Part shown: piece by piece, positions 47,449-55,708 of the stretch | How the letters are laid out: each line of letters starts with the position of its first letter | Position numbering within the stretch: position 1 is the first letter of the stretch | Assembly (NCBI GenBank): GCA_902388495.1 | Contig: CABMPP010000022.1 | Span: forward strand, 1 to 64,000 | Length of the DNA: 64,000 nucleotides | Direction: 5' to 3' | From: an uncultured Bacteroides sp. | GTDB lineage: Bacteria; Bacteroidota; Bacteroidia; Bacteroidales; Bacteroidaceae | Translations under genes and position numbers: made by a program | Notes under the pieces: generated by a model | What the model was told of the DNA's origin: nothing | Seen by the model: only the letters and a program-made list of their open reading frames with translations | The model's database searches: none

Positions 47449-50400
47449 ATGAAGAAGATAATAAAATCCGCAGCATTTGCGTTGATAGTGACGACGGCCT
47501 GTATACTCGCCGCCGCCTGCACCAACGACGACCTCAACAGCCCCGACCCGGCACGCACACCGCTTGCCATCACTGAAATTGGCATAGGAGGAAGCAACCT
47601 TAACGCCTCTCCCGCCACACGTATCGCCACCGACCCCGCCTCCGGCGCACAAAGTTGGGAGGAGGGCGATGCCATCCGCGTCCTTGCCACCCTGAAGGAC
47701 GGCACCCAAGTCCCCGGCGCCACCCTGAACCCCGACGGCACCACCACCGCCACGTCCACCTATATATATAAGGTAGGCAGCGGATGGACGCAAACCCCTG
47801 CCGCGGGCGAAACCACCCTCTACGTGGACGACGTGCAGAGCGTCTCCCGCGTAGAGACTTACGGCGGACGGACGCAGTACGACCCCGCCACGGACTACCT
47901 GATGCAGGCCGACCCGGGCGCGGGAGGAAACCCGTCCGCCACCGCCCCAGCCACCTACACCCCCGGCGACAACTACCGACTGAACGACCTGCTGGCCGAT
48001 GACAGCCCCGTATTGGGAGGAAGCACGAACGGAAGCACAGGCAGCGGCACGAACGGCAGCCCCGCCAGAAACTCCCTCTCCGCCACCCTCGCCCACCGAC
48101 GCGTGGACCTCGTGCTGCGTGTGGCGGACGGTGCCGCGGCGCCTTCCATCCACGCCCTGCCCGCCGGTGCTTACTTGCTGGTGACTATCTCCGGCAACCG
48201 CACCATCACCGCCTGGTTCGCCGGGAAAACGAAGGATGAAGACTCCGCCAGCCCCACTGCGGGCAGAGAAGTCAGCACCTTCCGCGCACTGGTGGAGCCG
48301 GAGGACGTGCCGGGGGTGAAGGCGAGCAGCCGCGTAGCAGCCGATTACAGCCGCGCAGCCTCCGATAGCAGAAGTAACTCCGCCCCCACCTACTCCCTCC
48401 CCGCCGGCCCCCACGAGCTGGGCACCCTCGTCTATCCCGGCCCGACGGATGCAGCCGCCCCCGACCCCTCTGCCACCCCCCGCGAGAAGCGCCTGAGCGC
48501 GAAATACACCCTCTCCGCCACCGCAGCCACCCCCCTCGCCGCGGGCGACCGCATCGTCATCACCGCCACCTTCATGGACAACCTCGACCAACTGACGGCC
48601 GACAACGTGAAGATAGCCCCCTTTGAGGACGGCAACGGGCCCGACGGGGAGCACGTAGTGACCGGCGAAACAGCCTACGGCAACGGCCTCCAGCCCCTCA
48701 GCCCCGACGTATTCAACGCCGAACGCACCACCTGGGTGGTCTCCGGCGGAGGAACCGACGAGACCGACGCCCTCGTGCTGAAGAACGTACGCGATGCGCT
48801 GAGCCGCCTCGACGACACCGACCCCACGAACCAGGGACGGATTGACCTCGTGCTATCCGACGTGGGCAAGCTGCCCAAGCGCGCTGACTTCATCGGCGCC
48901 CTCGCTGGCTGCGTCCTGCTGCGCAGCGTCAGCGCGCCACGGGTGACGGAAATCGAAGCGTACGCCTTCGACAACTGCACCGCCCTCACCACCGTCAGCC
49001 TGCCCAGCGCCACGGGCGACATAGGCGAATACGCCTTCTACCATTGCTACGCCCTCACCACCGTCAGTCTGCCACTCGCAACGGGCAACATCGGCAAATA
49101 CGCCTTCAGCAGCTGCTACGCCCTCACCACCCTCAGCCTGCCCAAGGCGACGGGGGACATCGGCGACTACGCCTTCTATGCGTGTAGGACACTACAGACC
49201 ATAGACCTGTCCGCCATCACCGGCAGCATCGGGGAGACCGCCTTCACCAACTGCAAAGCCCTCACCGCCGTCAGCCTGCCACTCGCCACGGGCAGCATCG
49301 GGGAGAACGCCTTCAACGGCTGCAAAGCCCTCACCGCCGTCAGCTTGCCGGGCATGACGGGCAGCATCGGGGACCACGCCTTCAGGGAGTGCGAGAACCT
49401 GCAGACCCTCAGCCTGCCCGCCGTCAAAGGAAGCATCGGAGCGTATGCCTTCAACGGCTGCTCCGCCCTCACCTCCGTCAGCCTGCCACTCGCCACCGGC
49501 AACATTGGGGAGAACGCCTTCGCCATGTGCATGAAGCTACAGACCGTAAACCTGAAGAGCATCACCGGAAGCATCGGGAAGGACGCCTTCTACAGCTGCT
49601 CCGCCCTCACCGCCGTCAGCCTGCCACTCGCCACGGGCGACATCGGCGACTACACATTCTACCAGTGCGGGAAACTACAGACCATAGACCTGCCCGCCAT
49701 CACCGGAAGCATCGGCGAGAGTGCCTTCTACGAGTGCGAGAAGCTACAGACCGTCAGCCTGCCCGCCGTGACGGGAAATATCGGCACGAGCGCCTTCAGC
49801 GGCTGCAAAGCCCTCACCAGCCTCAGCCTGCCCGCCGTCAAAGGAAGCATCGGAGCGTATGCCTTCAGCAATTGCATCGCCCTGCCCACCGTCAGCCTGC
49901 CACTCGCCACCGGCGACATCGGCGAATACGCCTTCTACTGGTGCGGGAAACTGCAGACCATAGACCTGCCCGCCATCACCGGAAGCATCGGGGAGCAAGC
50001 CTTCATCAACTGCGCCGCCCTCACCTCCCTCAGCCTGCCACTCGCCACGGGAGACATCGGCGAGTACGCCTTCATCCGCTGCGAGAAGCTCACCGACATC
50101 AGCCTGCCACTCATCACCGGCTACATCGGCAAGGAAGCCTTCTACGGCTGCAAGCTGCTCAAGGAAATCGACCTGCCGCTTGCCGCCGGAGAAAGCGACT
50201 TCATGAACGATGACGGAAGCGGCACCATCGCCCCGAACGCCTTCTACGGCTGCGGGGAGCTTGAGAAAGCGAACCTGCCGCTTGCCACGGGCAGCATCGG
50301 GGAGGAAGCCTTCTACGGCTGCAAGAAGCTCAAGGAAATCGACCTGCCCAAGGCCAACTACAGCATCGGCCAGAGCGCCTTCGAGAGCTGCAAAGCCCTC

Positions 50401-50922
50401 ACCACCGTGAAGCTCCCCGGCGTGGAGTACCACATCGGCAGGAGAGCCTTCGGCAGCTGCGAAAGCCTCACCACCGTGGACCTCTCCGGCGTGACGGGCG
50501 ACATCGAGTATGAAGCCTTCAAAGGCTGCGCCAAACTCAAGACCCTCAGCCTGCCCGAAGCAAGTGGCTACATCGGGAGTAGCGCCTTCGATGTCTGCAT
50601 CAGCCTCCAGACCCTGAGCCTGCCCAAGGCGCGGCGCTTCGACGGCTCAGTCTTCAGCCGCTGCGGCAGCCTCACCAGCCTCGACATCTCCGGGGTGACG
50701 GATGTCGAAGACATCCCTGAAGACACCTTCGCGCAATTCGACGACAAAGGCACCCCCCAGTCCCCGAAGTGCGACCTCGTGCTGAGTGCCGCGCTGTACA
50801 ACGACGATACGTTGGTGACCTCCAGCGCGGGCGGCACGAAGAACACCTTCCGCGGCCTCGTGTGGAAGAGCATCAAGCCCGCAGCAGCAGCCAACGCCGC
50901 CAACCAACGACCCAATCGATAA
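47449..50922 (+). CDS. Surface lipoprotein: fimbrillin-like domain plus BspA-type leucine-rich repeats
   Basis: The 1157-residue lipoprotein (lipobox LAAAC, Cys about residue 24) has a fimbrillin-like N-terminal half (about 40-420, SWEEGDAIRVLATL, SATLAHRRVDLVL) and then about 26 BspA-type (LRR_5) repeats of 23 residues with consensus LTTVSLPLATGxIGEYAFxxCxA. BspA repeats mediate binding to host matrix or other bacteria in oral Bacteroidota. It lies 39 bases after the fimbrillin gene and may be an adhesive fimbrial tip component (inferred from domain order). The coding strand is extremely C-rich. Confidence 0.82.
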   Translation: MKKIIKSAAFALIVTTACILAAACTNDDLNSPDPARTPLAITEIGIGGSNLNASPATRIATDPASGAQSWEEGDAIRVLATLKDGTQVPGATLNPDGTTTATSTYIYKVGSGWTQTPAAGETTLYVDDVQSVSRVETYGGRTQYDPATDYLMQADPGAGGNPSATAPATYTPGDNYRLNDLLADDSPVLGGSTNGSTGSGTNGSPARNSLSATLAHRRVDLVLRVADGAAAPSIHALPAGAYLLVTISGNRTITAWFAGKTKDEDSASPTAGREVSTFRALVEPEDVPGVKASSRVAADYSRAASDSRSNSAPTYSLPAGPHELGTLVYPGPTDAAAPDPSATPREKRLSAKYTLSATAATPLAAGDRIVITATFMDNLDQLTADNVKIAPFEDGNGPDGEHVVTGETAYGNGLQPLSPDVFNAERTTWVVSGGGTDETDALVLKNVRDALSRLDDTDPTNQGRIDLVLSDVGKLPKRADFIGALAGCVLLRSVSAPRVTEIEAYAFDNCTALTTVSLPSATGDIGEYAFYHCYALTTVSLPLATGNIGKYAFSSCYALTTLSLPKATGDIGDYAFYACRTLQTIDLSAITGSIGETAFTNCKALTAVSLPLATGSIGENAFNGCKALTAVSLPGMTGSIGDHAFRECENLQTLSLPAVKGSIGAYAFNGCSALTSVSLPLATGNIGENAFAMCMKLQTVNLKSITGSIGKDAFYSCSALTAVSLPLATGDIGDYTFYQCGKLQTIDLPAITGSIGESAFYECEKLQTVSLPAVTGNIGTSAFSGCKALTSLSLPAVKGSIGAYAFSNCIALPTVSLPLATGDIGEYAFYWCGKLQTIDLPAITGSIGEQAFINCAALTSLSLPLATGDIGEYAFIRCEKLTDISLPLITGYIGKEAFYGCKLLKEIDLPLAAGESDFMNDDGSGTIAPNAFYGCGELEKANLPLATGSIGEEAFYGCKKLKEIDLPKANYSIGQSAFESCKALTTVKLPGVEYHIGRRAFGSCESLTTVDLSGVTGDIEYEAFKGCAKLKTLSLPEASGYIGSSAFDVCISLQTLSLPKARRFDGSVFSRCGSLTSLDISGVTDVEDIPEDTFAQFDDKGTPQSPKCDLVLSAALYNDDTLVTSSAGGTKNTFRGLVWKSIKPAAAANAANQRPNR
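48918..50742 (+). repeat. Leucine-rich-repeat coding array, 69-bp unit, about 26 copies
   Basis: The unit is 69 bases (23 codons). Copies are partly near-identical at DNA level, for example the segment beginning GCCGTCAAAGGAAGCATCGG occurs at about 49420 and 49836, so unequal exchange could change copy number. Confidence 0.85.
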
Positions 50923-50943
50923 CCCGCTAAAACGAACGAACGT

Positions 50944-53877
50944 ATGAAGACAAATAGAATGATACTCGCCGCAGCAGCGGCAATGACCCTCGCCCTCAGC
51001 GCCTGCACCCAGGACGAATGGAACGGGAACAACGGAAACACGAACGGAGCCATGGGAGCCGTGGTGGTGATAACGCCGGGGGAGAAACCTTTGGCAATTG
51101 ACAATGGACAATGGGCAATTGACAATGGACAATTGACAATTGACAATTACGATGCCGCGCCCGCAAGCAGAGGTATTCAAACTCCCCCGCCTGAAAGGGG
51201 GGGTGCCCAAAGGGCAGGGGGGTCTCACGCACAGCAGGGGGCTCACGCACAGCAAGGGGCTTCCGCACAGCAGGGGGCTCTCGCACAGCAAGATAACTCA
51301 AGCTATGCGCAACCCCCCCTCCCCCCTACGGGGTACTCCCCCTTTCAGGCGGGAGAACTGAGTTACTCCGACAACTCACAACTGAGTTACTCCGGTGCCT
51401 CACAACCCGGTTACTCCCCCGCCACAAGCAGAGGTATCTCCAACTCCCCCTTTGGCTTACGCCGACCGTTGGTTCAGGCGGGAGAGCCGGAGATAGTACC
51501 GACTGATGGCAGCGCAGCCACCCATAGCGCAGCCAATTGTCAATTGTCAACTGTCAATTGTCAATTGCCGACCGCTACGCGGACGGCCTCCACCCGCACC
51601 GCCCCCACCACCGGCGCCTGGGCCAGTGGCGACCGCATCATCGTCACCCTCCAATACTTCTCCGACGACGCGGGCACCTACCCCGACCTCGACGCCCAGG
51701 GCACCCCCCTGCCCGGCACCGGCGCCCTCATCGACACCGACGCCCTGGGCCTGCCCACCAGCCAGACCCTGACCTACACCCCCGAGACCAGCGACCCAGA
51801 CAACAACACCATCCCCGCCCACTGGACCGCCCAGCCCGCCCGCCTGCCCCTGCCCCCCGGCGCCCGCAGCCTGCGAGCCAGCTACCGCATGGTCTCCGCC
51901 CCCGACCCCCTGACCGCCACCTGCGAGCAGATGGCAGGCTACCTGCCCAGCGGCGACTATCCACTCTCAACCCTCCACTCCCAACCCTCAACCGTCCTCG
52001 GCCCCGACCGCGGCTCCGGCATCACGATGCGCATCGAGGACTTCGAGAAGGAGTTGACCGGAGACTGGACCGCCCTCTACTTCGGCAACCTCACCCTGCC
52101 CGACGCCGACATGCAGGCCCAGATTGCCGCCCCCGGCTGGAAAATCACCTATGCCCAGATGACCCGCGTCTATGCCGCCCTCGTGCCGATAGAAGACCCC
52201 ACGCAGCCCGTCGTCCTGCCCGCCCCCGTGTGGAAGCGGCAGAGCACCGCCCTCATCCTCCAAGACCTGCGCCCCGGGCAGACGGTGGATGTGGAGAAGA
52301 CCAGCGTCCTCGGCAAGCCGGAGACCGTCCCCCTCGCCCTGCCCGCCCACTATGCCAGCCCCGCCGACGTGCGCCTGCACTTCATGGCCCGGCGCGAGGT
52401 CATAGTCAACAGCAGGGGCCTCCTCGACAAGCCCCACAACAGCAGTCCCGACCAATACTTCTTCGCCCTCACCGACCCCGCCGTCGCCCTCCATCAGCCC
52501 CTGCTCCGCCCGCGATACGAGAGGGTGGAGTACTGGCCCGGCGAGCAGTTCGTCATCCCCGCCTCCGCCCTCTACCTGGGCAGCGAGACCGGGGATATGC
52601 AACCGGTGGACGGCACGGACTACGACGCCTGCAAGCGATACCTGACGGCGGATAACCCCCGCTGGGTGGTGTCCGGCGGCAGCAAGGACAGGGACGAAGC
52701 CATAGCCGTGGCGACGAACGTGAGCGCCGCGCTGTGGCGAGTAGCCCGGGCCGATGCCGACGCCCGGATAGACGTGCTGCTGACGGAAGCCGGGTGGTTG
52801 CCGCAGGACCGCAACACCACCGGCCGCGGCGCCTTCGAAGGCTGCACCGCCCTGCGCAGCCTCAGCGCCCCGCAGGCCACGACCATCGAATACGGTACCT
52901 TCCACCAGTGCTCCAACCTCGTTTACATCGACCTGCCCCTCGCCACGGACGACCTCGGCGAAAACGCCTTCGGAGGCTGCACCGCCCTGCAGACCGTCAG
53001 CCTGCCGAAGATGAAGGGCGGCATCGGCGACTACGCCTTCGAAGGCTGCTACACCCTCACCTCCCTCAGCCTGCCGCAGATGACGGGCAGCATCGGCGGC
53101 CAAGCATTCAACGGCTGCATGGCCCTCACCACCGTCAGCCTGCCGCAGATGGCGGGCGACATCGGCGTCAAAGCCTTCCTCAGCTGCCCCAACCTCACCA
53201 CCGTCAGCCTACCCGCGATGAAGGGCAGCATCGGCTCCGACGCCTTCTACGACTGCGAATCCCTGCAAAGCATCGACCTGCCGCAGATGGCGGGCGGCAT
53301 CGGCATGAACGCCTTCCTCAACTGCAAGGCCCTGCAAAGCATCAGCCTGCCGCAGATGGCGGGCGACATCGGCAAGCAAGCCTTCTACGGCTGCGAGTCC
53401 CTCACCACCCTCAGCCTGCCGCAGATGAAGGGCGGCATCGGCAACAGCGCCTTCTTCGAGTGCAAGGCGCTCACCACCCTCGACCTGCCGCAGATGGAGG
53501 GCGACATCGGCGACAAAGCTTTCGGCGGCTGCAATGCCCTGCAAAGCATCAGCCTGCCCGCGATGACGGGCCGCATCGGCGAAAGAGCCTTCAGCGGCTG
53601 CCCCCTGCTGAAACGCCTGGAGCTGACGTCGCCCGGCATCATCAGCATGGAGTACTACGCCTTCGAGGGCCTGGACATCGCCGCCTCCACGGGCTTCGTG
53701 CTCGTGCTGGGGAAGGGGCAGCAGTGCTTCCGCGACGGGGAGAACGGCCAGTTCATCGACACCGCTGGTGACTACGTGATAATATACTTAACACCGGTAA
53801 GCTCTCCTACCTCTACTACCCCCATGCACAACGACAACAACCCCACGGTTCGCGTCGAAGTCATCTCCCAACCCTAA
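50944..53877 (+). CDS. BspA-type LRR lipoprotein with an in-frame intergenic-repeat insert
   Basis: The 977-residue lipoprotein (lipobox LSAC, Cys about residue 20) is a paralogue of the upstream gene. Residues of about 50-208 are not a normal domain: they are translated dispersed repeats, flanked by IDNGQ-type and NCQLS-type peptides from inverted ATTGACAATT repeats and containing four copies of a hexapeptide like HAQQGA. A fimbrillin-like domain follows (about 210-620, WASGDRIIVTLQY), then about 12 LRR_5 repeats (about 635-900) and a short end. A second small repeat-like insert (TLHSQPSTV, about residues 337-352) is present. It starts 21 bases after the upstream gene. Confidence 0.78.
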   Translation: MKTNRMILAAAAAMTLALSACTQDEWNGNNGNTNGAMGAVVVITPGEKPLAIDNGQWAIDNGQLTIDNYDAAPASRGIQTPPPERGGAQRAGGSHAQQGAHAQQGASAQQGALAQQDNSSYAQPPLPPTGYSPFQAGELSYSDNSQLSYSGASQPGYSPATSRGISNSPFGLRRPLVQAGEPEIVPTDGSAATHSAANCQLSTVNCQLPTATRTASTRTAPTTGAWASGDRIIVTLQYFSDDAGTYPDLDAQGTPLPGTGALIDTDALGLPTSQTLTYTPETSDPDNNTIPAHWTAQPARLPLPPGARSLRASYRMVSAPDPLTATCEQMAGYLPSGDYPLSTLHSQPSTVLGPDRGSGITMRIEDFEKELTGDWTALYFGNLTLPDADMQAQIAAPGWKITYAQMTRVYAALVPIEDPTQPVVLPAPVWKRQSTALILQDLRPGQTVDVEKTSVLGKPETVPLALPAHYASPADVRLHFMARREVIVNSRGLLDKPHNSSPDQYFFALTDPAVALHQPLLRPRYERVEYWPGEQFVIPASALYLGSETGDMQPVDGTDYDACKRYLTADNPRWVVSGGSKDRDEAIAVATNVSAALWRVARADADARIDVLLTEAGWLPQDRNTTGRGAFEGCTALRSLSAPQATTIEYGTFHQCSNLVYIDLPLATDDLGENAFGGCTALQTVSLPKMKGGIGDYAFEGCYTLTSLSLPQMTGSIGGQAFNGCMALTTVSLPQMAGDIGVKAFLSCPNLTTVSLPAMKGSIGSDAFYDCESLQSIDLPQMAGGIGMNAFLNCKALQSISLPQMAGDIGKQAFYGCESLTTLSLPQMKGGIGNSAFFECKALTTLDLPQMEGDIGDKAFGGCNALQSISLPAMTGRIGERAFSGCPLLKRLELTSPGIISMEYYAFEGLDIAASTGFVLVLGKGQQCFRDGENGQFIDTAGDYVIIYLTPVSSPTSTTPMHNDNNPTVRVEVISQP
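51091..51567 (+). repeat. Dispersed repeat inserted in frame in the LRR gene
   Basis: The left boundary (51091-51149) is six degenerate CAATTGACAATGG-type units; the right boundary (51534-51567) is their inverted form. Between them lie a GC-rich element (CGCCTGAAAGGGGGG), four 18-base GCACAGCAGGGGGCT-type units (51229-51300) and two inverted copies of the GC-rich element. The same order recurs, not in a recognised gene, at 53990-54300. Confidence 0.85.
52850..53660 (+). repeat. Second leucine-rich-repeat coding array, 69-bp unit, about 12 copies
   Basis: Units have the consensus LQSISLPQMAGDIGxxAFxxCxA. The core CTGCCGCAGATG(A/G)(C/A/G)GGGC is repeated with very little change. Confidence 0.8.
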
Positions 53878-53913
53878 TCCCCCTAACCCAACGAAGAAAG
53901 GAGACACAAGACC

Positions 53914-54582
53914 ATGAATATCCACCGTGACACGCGCGCCGCAGCAGGCAGAAGTAACTACGGGGAGGCACAGTCCTCCGGGGCCTGCGGCGCCACAAGC
54001 AGAAGTATTCAAACTCCCCCGCCTGAACCAACGGTCGGCGTAAGCCAAAGGGGGGGTGCTTTCTCCCGCCTGAAAGGGGGAGTGGCCGCAGGCCGAGGGG
54101 GTCTTTGGGCGGGGGGGTCTTCCGCACAGCAGGAGTCTTCCGCACAGCAAGGGACTTCCGCACAGCAGGGGGCTTCCGCACAGCAAGGTAACTCAAGCTA
54201 TGCGCGAAACTCCCTCCCCACTACGGGGTACTCCCCCTTTCAGGCGGGAGAACTGAGTTACTCCGCTAACTCACAACCCAGATACTCCCCCGCGCAGCCC
54301 ATCGGTCACCAGCCATCGGCACCTCCCGACCCCTGCGGCGCATTACAAAGCCTTCAAATTTCTGCCGCGGAGGTGCCCGCCCGTTACAAAGGCTTCAACT
54401 TCCGCCGTCGGCCACAACCGCCCGTTACAAAGCCTTCAATTTCCGCCGTCGGCCGCAACCGCCCGTTACAAAGCCTCCGATTTCCGCCGTCGGCCGCAAC
54501 CGCCCGTTACAAAGGCGCCAATCCCCCGCGTCGGAGATTTTGTAACCCAACCCTTGAAAAAAGAAACAGTATTCACTTTTAA
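53914..54582 (+). CDS. Questionable open frame across repeats
   Basis: A 222-codon frame starts after a good purine-rich site (GAAAGGAGACACAAGACC), nearly the same leader as that of the DUF3791 gene at 55709. But apart from the first 30 codons it is made of dispersed GC-rich repeat and a 41-base tandem repeat; 41 is not a multiple of three, so the frame drifts through the units, which argues against selection for protein. It may be the remains of a gene overwritten by repeats. I would not treat it as a gene without expression data. Confidence 0.2.
   Translation: MNIHRDTRAAAGRSNYGEAQSSGACGATSRSIQTPPPEPTVGVSQRGGAFSRLKGGVAAGRGGLWAGGSSAQQESSAQQGTSAQQGASAQQGNSSYARNSLPTTGYSPFQAGELSYSANSQPRYSPAQPIGHQPSAPPDPCGALQSLQISAAEVPARYKGFNFRRRPQPPVTKPSISAVGRNRPLQSLRFPPSAATARYKGANPPRRRFCNPTLEKRNSIHF
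53990..54300. repeat. Dispersed GC-rich repeat cluster, copy next to the LRR gene
   Basis: This holds the GCCACAAGCAGAAGTATTC element, CTCCCGCCTGAAAGGGGGAG palindromes, four units of the TTCCGCACAGCAGGGGGC type and an inverted CTTTCAGGCGGGAG end. It closely parallels 51155-51500 inside the preceding gene. With the 41-base repeat it fills most of the 717-base space between 53877 and 54595. Confidence 0.85.
54340..54544. repeat. 41-bp tandem repeat, five units
   Basis: Units begin near 54340, 54381, 54422, 54463 and 54504, each with the core (G)TTACAAAG followed by TTCCGCCGTCGGCC in most copies. The spacing is exactly 41 bases. The last unit degenerates into TTTTGTAAC. It lies directly upstream of the DUF6261-like gene. 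Confidence 0.9.
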
Positions 54583-54594
54583 AACAATAAAATT

Positions 54595-55359
54595 ATGGAA
54601 ACAATGAAAGAATTCGTCGGAAGCCGCCTCACCAATGGCTCCTTCCTCCAAATGAACCAGGAAATCTCAGTTCAAATCACCACCGCCACCGCCGAGGCGC
54701 TGAAAGTGGAACAACTCTCGCCCCTCTACACCGATGCCCTGGAGCGCCTGTCCGTCCTCATCAACCGCCAGACGGGCTACGCCGAAACCGCCGATGTCAG
54801 CCGCCACGACCAGAACCGCGACGCCCTCTTCCGTTCCATCTACTGGGCCATCGACTACCTGCACACGCTCGACCCCTCCTCCTCCCTCTACCGCCACGTG
54901 CAACAGCTGCTGCCCGCCATCGCCCCCTACCGCGGCATCGCCGACCACGAGCTGACCAAGGAGACGAGCGAAATCACCGGCTTCATCGCCTCCCTCAGCA
55001 GCAAGCCGAACGCCGACGCGGTGAAAGCCCTCGGCCTGTCGCCCCTCATCGAAGCCCTCGACTCGGAGAACACCGACGTGTCCGCCGCCCTGAGCAACCG
55101 CACCAGCACCGCCGCCACCCGCGCGCAGGCCACGGGCGACGCCTCCACCGACCGTGTACGCCGCGAAGTGGTGGACGTGTACCGCCGCATCGTGGCCCGC
55201 GTCAACGCCGTGGCCGAGCTCGAACCCTCCGCCGCCGTCACCGGATTTATCCGGCAGGCGAACGCAATCGGTGAGCACTATGCCACGGTGATGGCGAACC
55301 AGGGGAAGACGGGGGCGACATCCGCGCCCGCGCCGCAGACGCGGACGGCCAGCGAGTAG
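54595..55359 (+). CDS. DUF6261-like helical protein
   Basis: The 254-residue protein has no signal peptide or membrane helix and is predicted all-helical. The pattern of an N-terminal half with VEQLSPLYTDALERLSVLINRQ and a C-terminal half with VYRRIVARVNAVAEL resembles Bacteroides DUF6261 proteins, which have no known function. The family call is from memory of its general look. It stands alone between the 41-base repeat and another repeat cluster, inside an island of surface proteins. Met4 (54604) is an alternative start. Base use is C-rich like its neighbours. Confidence 0.6.
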   Translation: METMKEFVGSRLTNGSFLQMNQEISVQITTATAEALKVEQLSPLYTDALERLSVLINRQTGYAETADVSRHDQNRDALFRSIYWAIDYLHTLDPSSSLYRHVQQLLPAIAPYRGIADHELTKETSEITGFIASLSSKPNADAVKALGLSPLIEALDSENTDVSAALSNRTSTAATRAQATGDASTDRVRREVVDVYRRIVARVNAVAELEPSAAVTGFIRQANAIGEHYATVMANQGKTGATSAPAPQTRTASE

Positions 55360-55365
55360 AAGTAC

Positions 55366-55600
55366 CTCAAGCTCTCCCGCCTGAAAGGGGGAGTACCCCG
55401 AAGGGGGGAGGGGGTCTTACATAAGGCGAAAGTAACCCAGTTAAATGGAAGCCCCCCCGCCCAGAGACCCCCTCGGCCTGCGGCCACTCCCCCTTTCAGG
55501 CGGGAGAATTGAGATACTCCTGCCAGCGGGCTCACACACGCCCCCGGCCTAAAGGCCACCCCCTCTAACTTAGAGGGGGAGCCGGAGATACCCCTCCGAA
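55366..55600. repeat. Dispersed GC-rich repeat cluster between the DUF6261-like and DUF3791 genes
   Basis: This has a forward CTCCCGCCTGAAAGGGGGAG element (from about 55374), an inverted copy (about 55465-55508), and a further CCCCCTCTAACTTAGAGGGGG palindrome at about 55559-55579. It fills most of the 349-base spacer; the rest is the promoter region of the next operon. Confidence 0.8.
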
Positions 55601-55645
55601 ATCGCTCTTTGACATGCTGGAAACGAAAACTATTGCCCCGCGGCG

Positions 55646-55676
55646 TTGCACATCTCCCCGAGGTTTTCTATCTTTG
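55646..55676 (+). promoter_or_regulatory. Strong promoter of the DUF3791-DUF3990-DUF3791 operon
   Basis: TTGC (55646-55649), 19 bases, TATCTTTG (55669-55676): an exact match to the Bacteroides housekeeping consensus with ideal spacing. Start codon 32 bases downstream, preceded by AAAGGAG. Confidence 0.75.
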
Positions 55677-55708
55677 CCTAAAAAGCAAAGAAAGGAGAAC
55701 CAAGACCC

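Noticed and set aside
46936..48654. Long minus-strand open frame (about 570 codons) opposite the fimbrillin and first LRR genes
   Set aside because: It is a shadow of GC-rich plus-strand codons: Gly/Val/Ala-rich without domains, and the plus strand has lipoproteins with clear signal peptides and repeats.
48918..50742. Repeat array considered as a CRISPR
   Set aside because: The units are in-frame 69-base LRR codons without spacers, and no cas gene is nearby. The 41-base and 19-base arrays are also plain tandem repeats without spacers.
51988..53103. Long minus-strand open frame opposite the second LRR gene
   Set aside because: It mirrors the 23-residue repeats of the plus-strand gene and has no start context or recognisable domain.
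52734..53771. Arg/Pro/His-rich plus-strand frame inside the second LRR gene, and similar frames at 49389-50213 and 51537-52655
   Set aside because: Out-of-frame reading of C-rich repeats; the proper frame gives a clean LRR protein.
48900..53877. Diversity-generating retroelement acting on the LRR genes
   Set aside because: No reverse transcriptase, template repeat or adenine-biased variable region was found; variation, if any, would come from repeat recombination.
55360..55708. Frames in the spacer before the DUF3791 cassette (for example 55278-55559, minus)
   Set aside because: They translate only the palindromic repeats; the cassette promoter lies in the same spacer.
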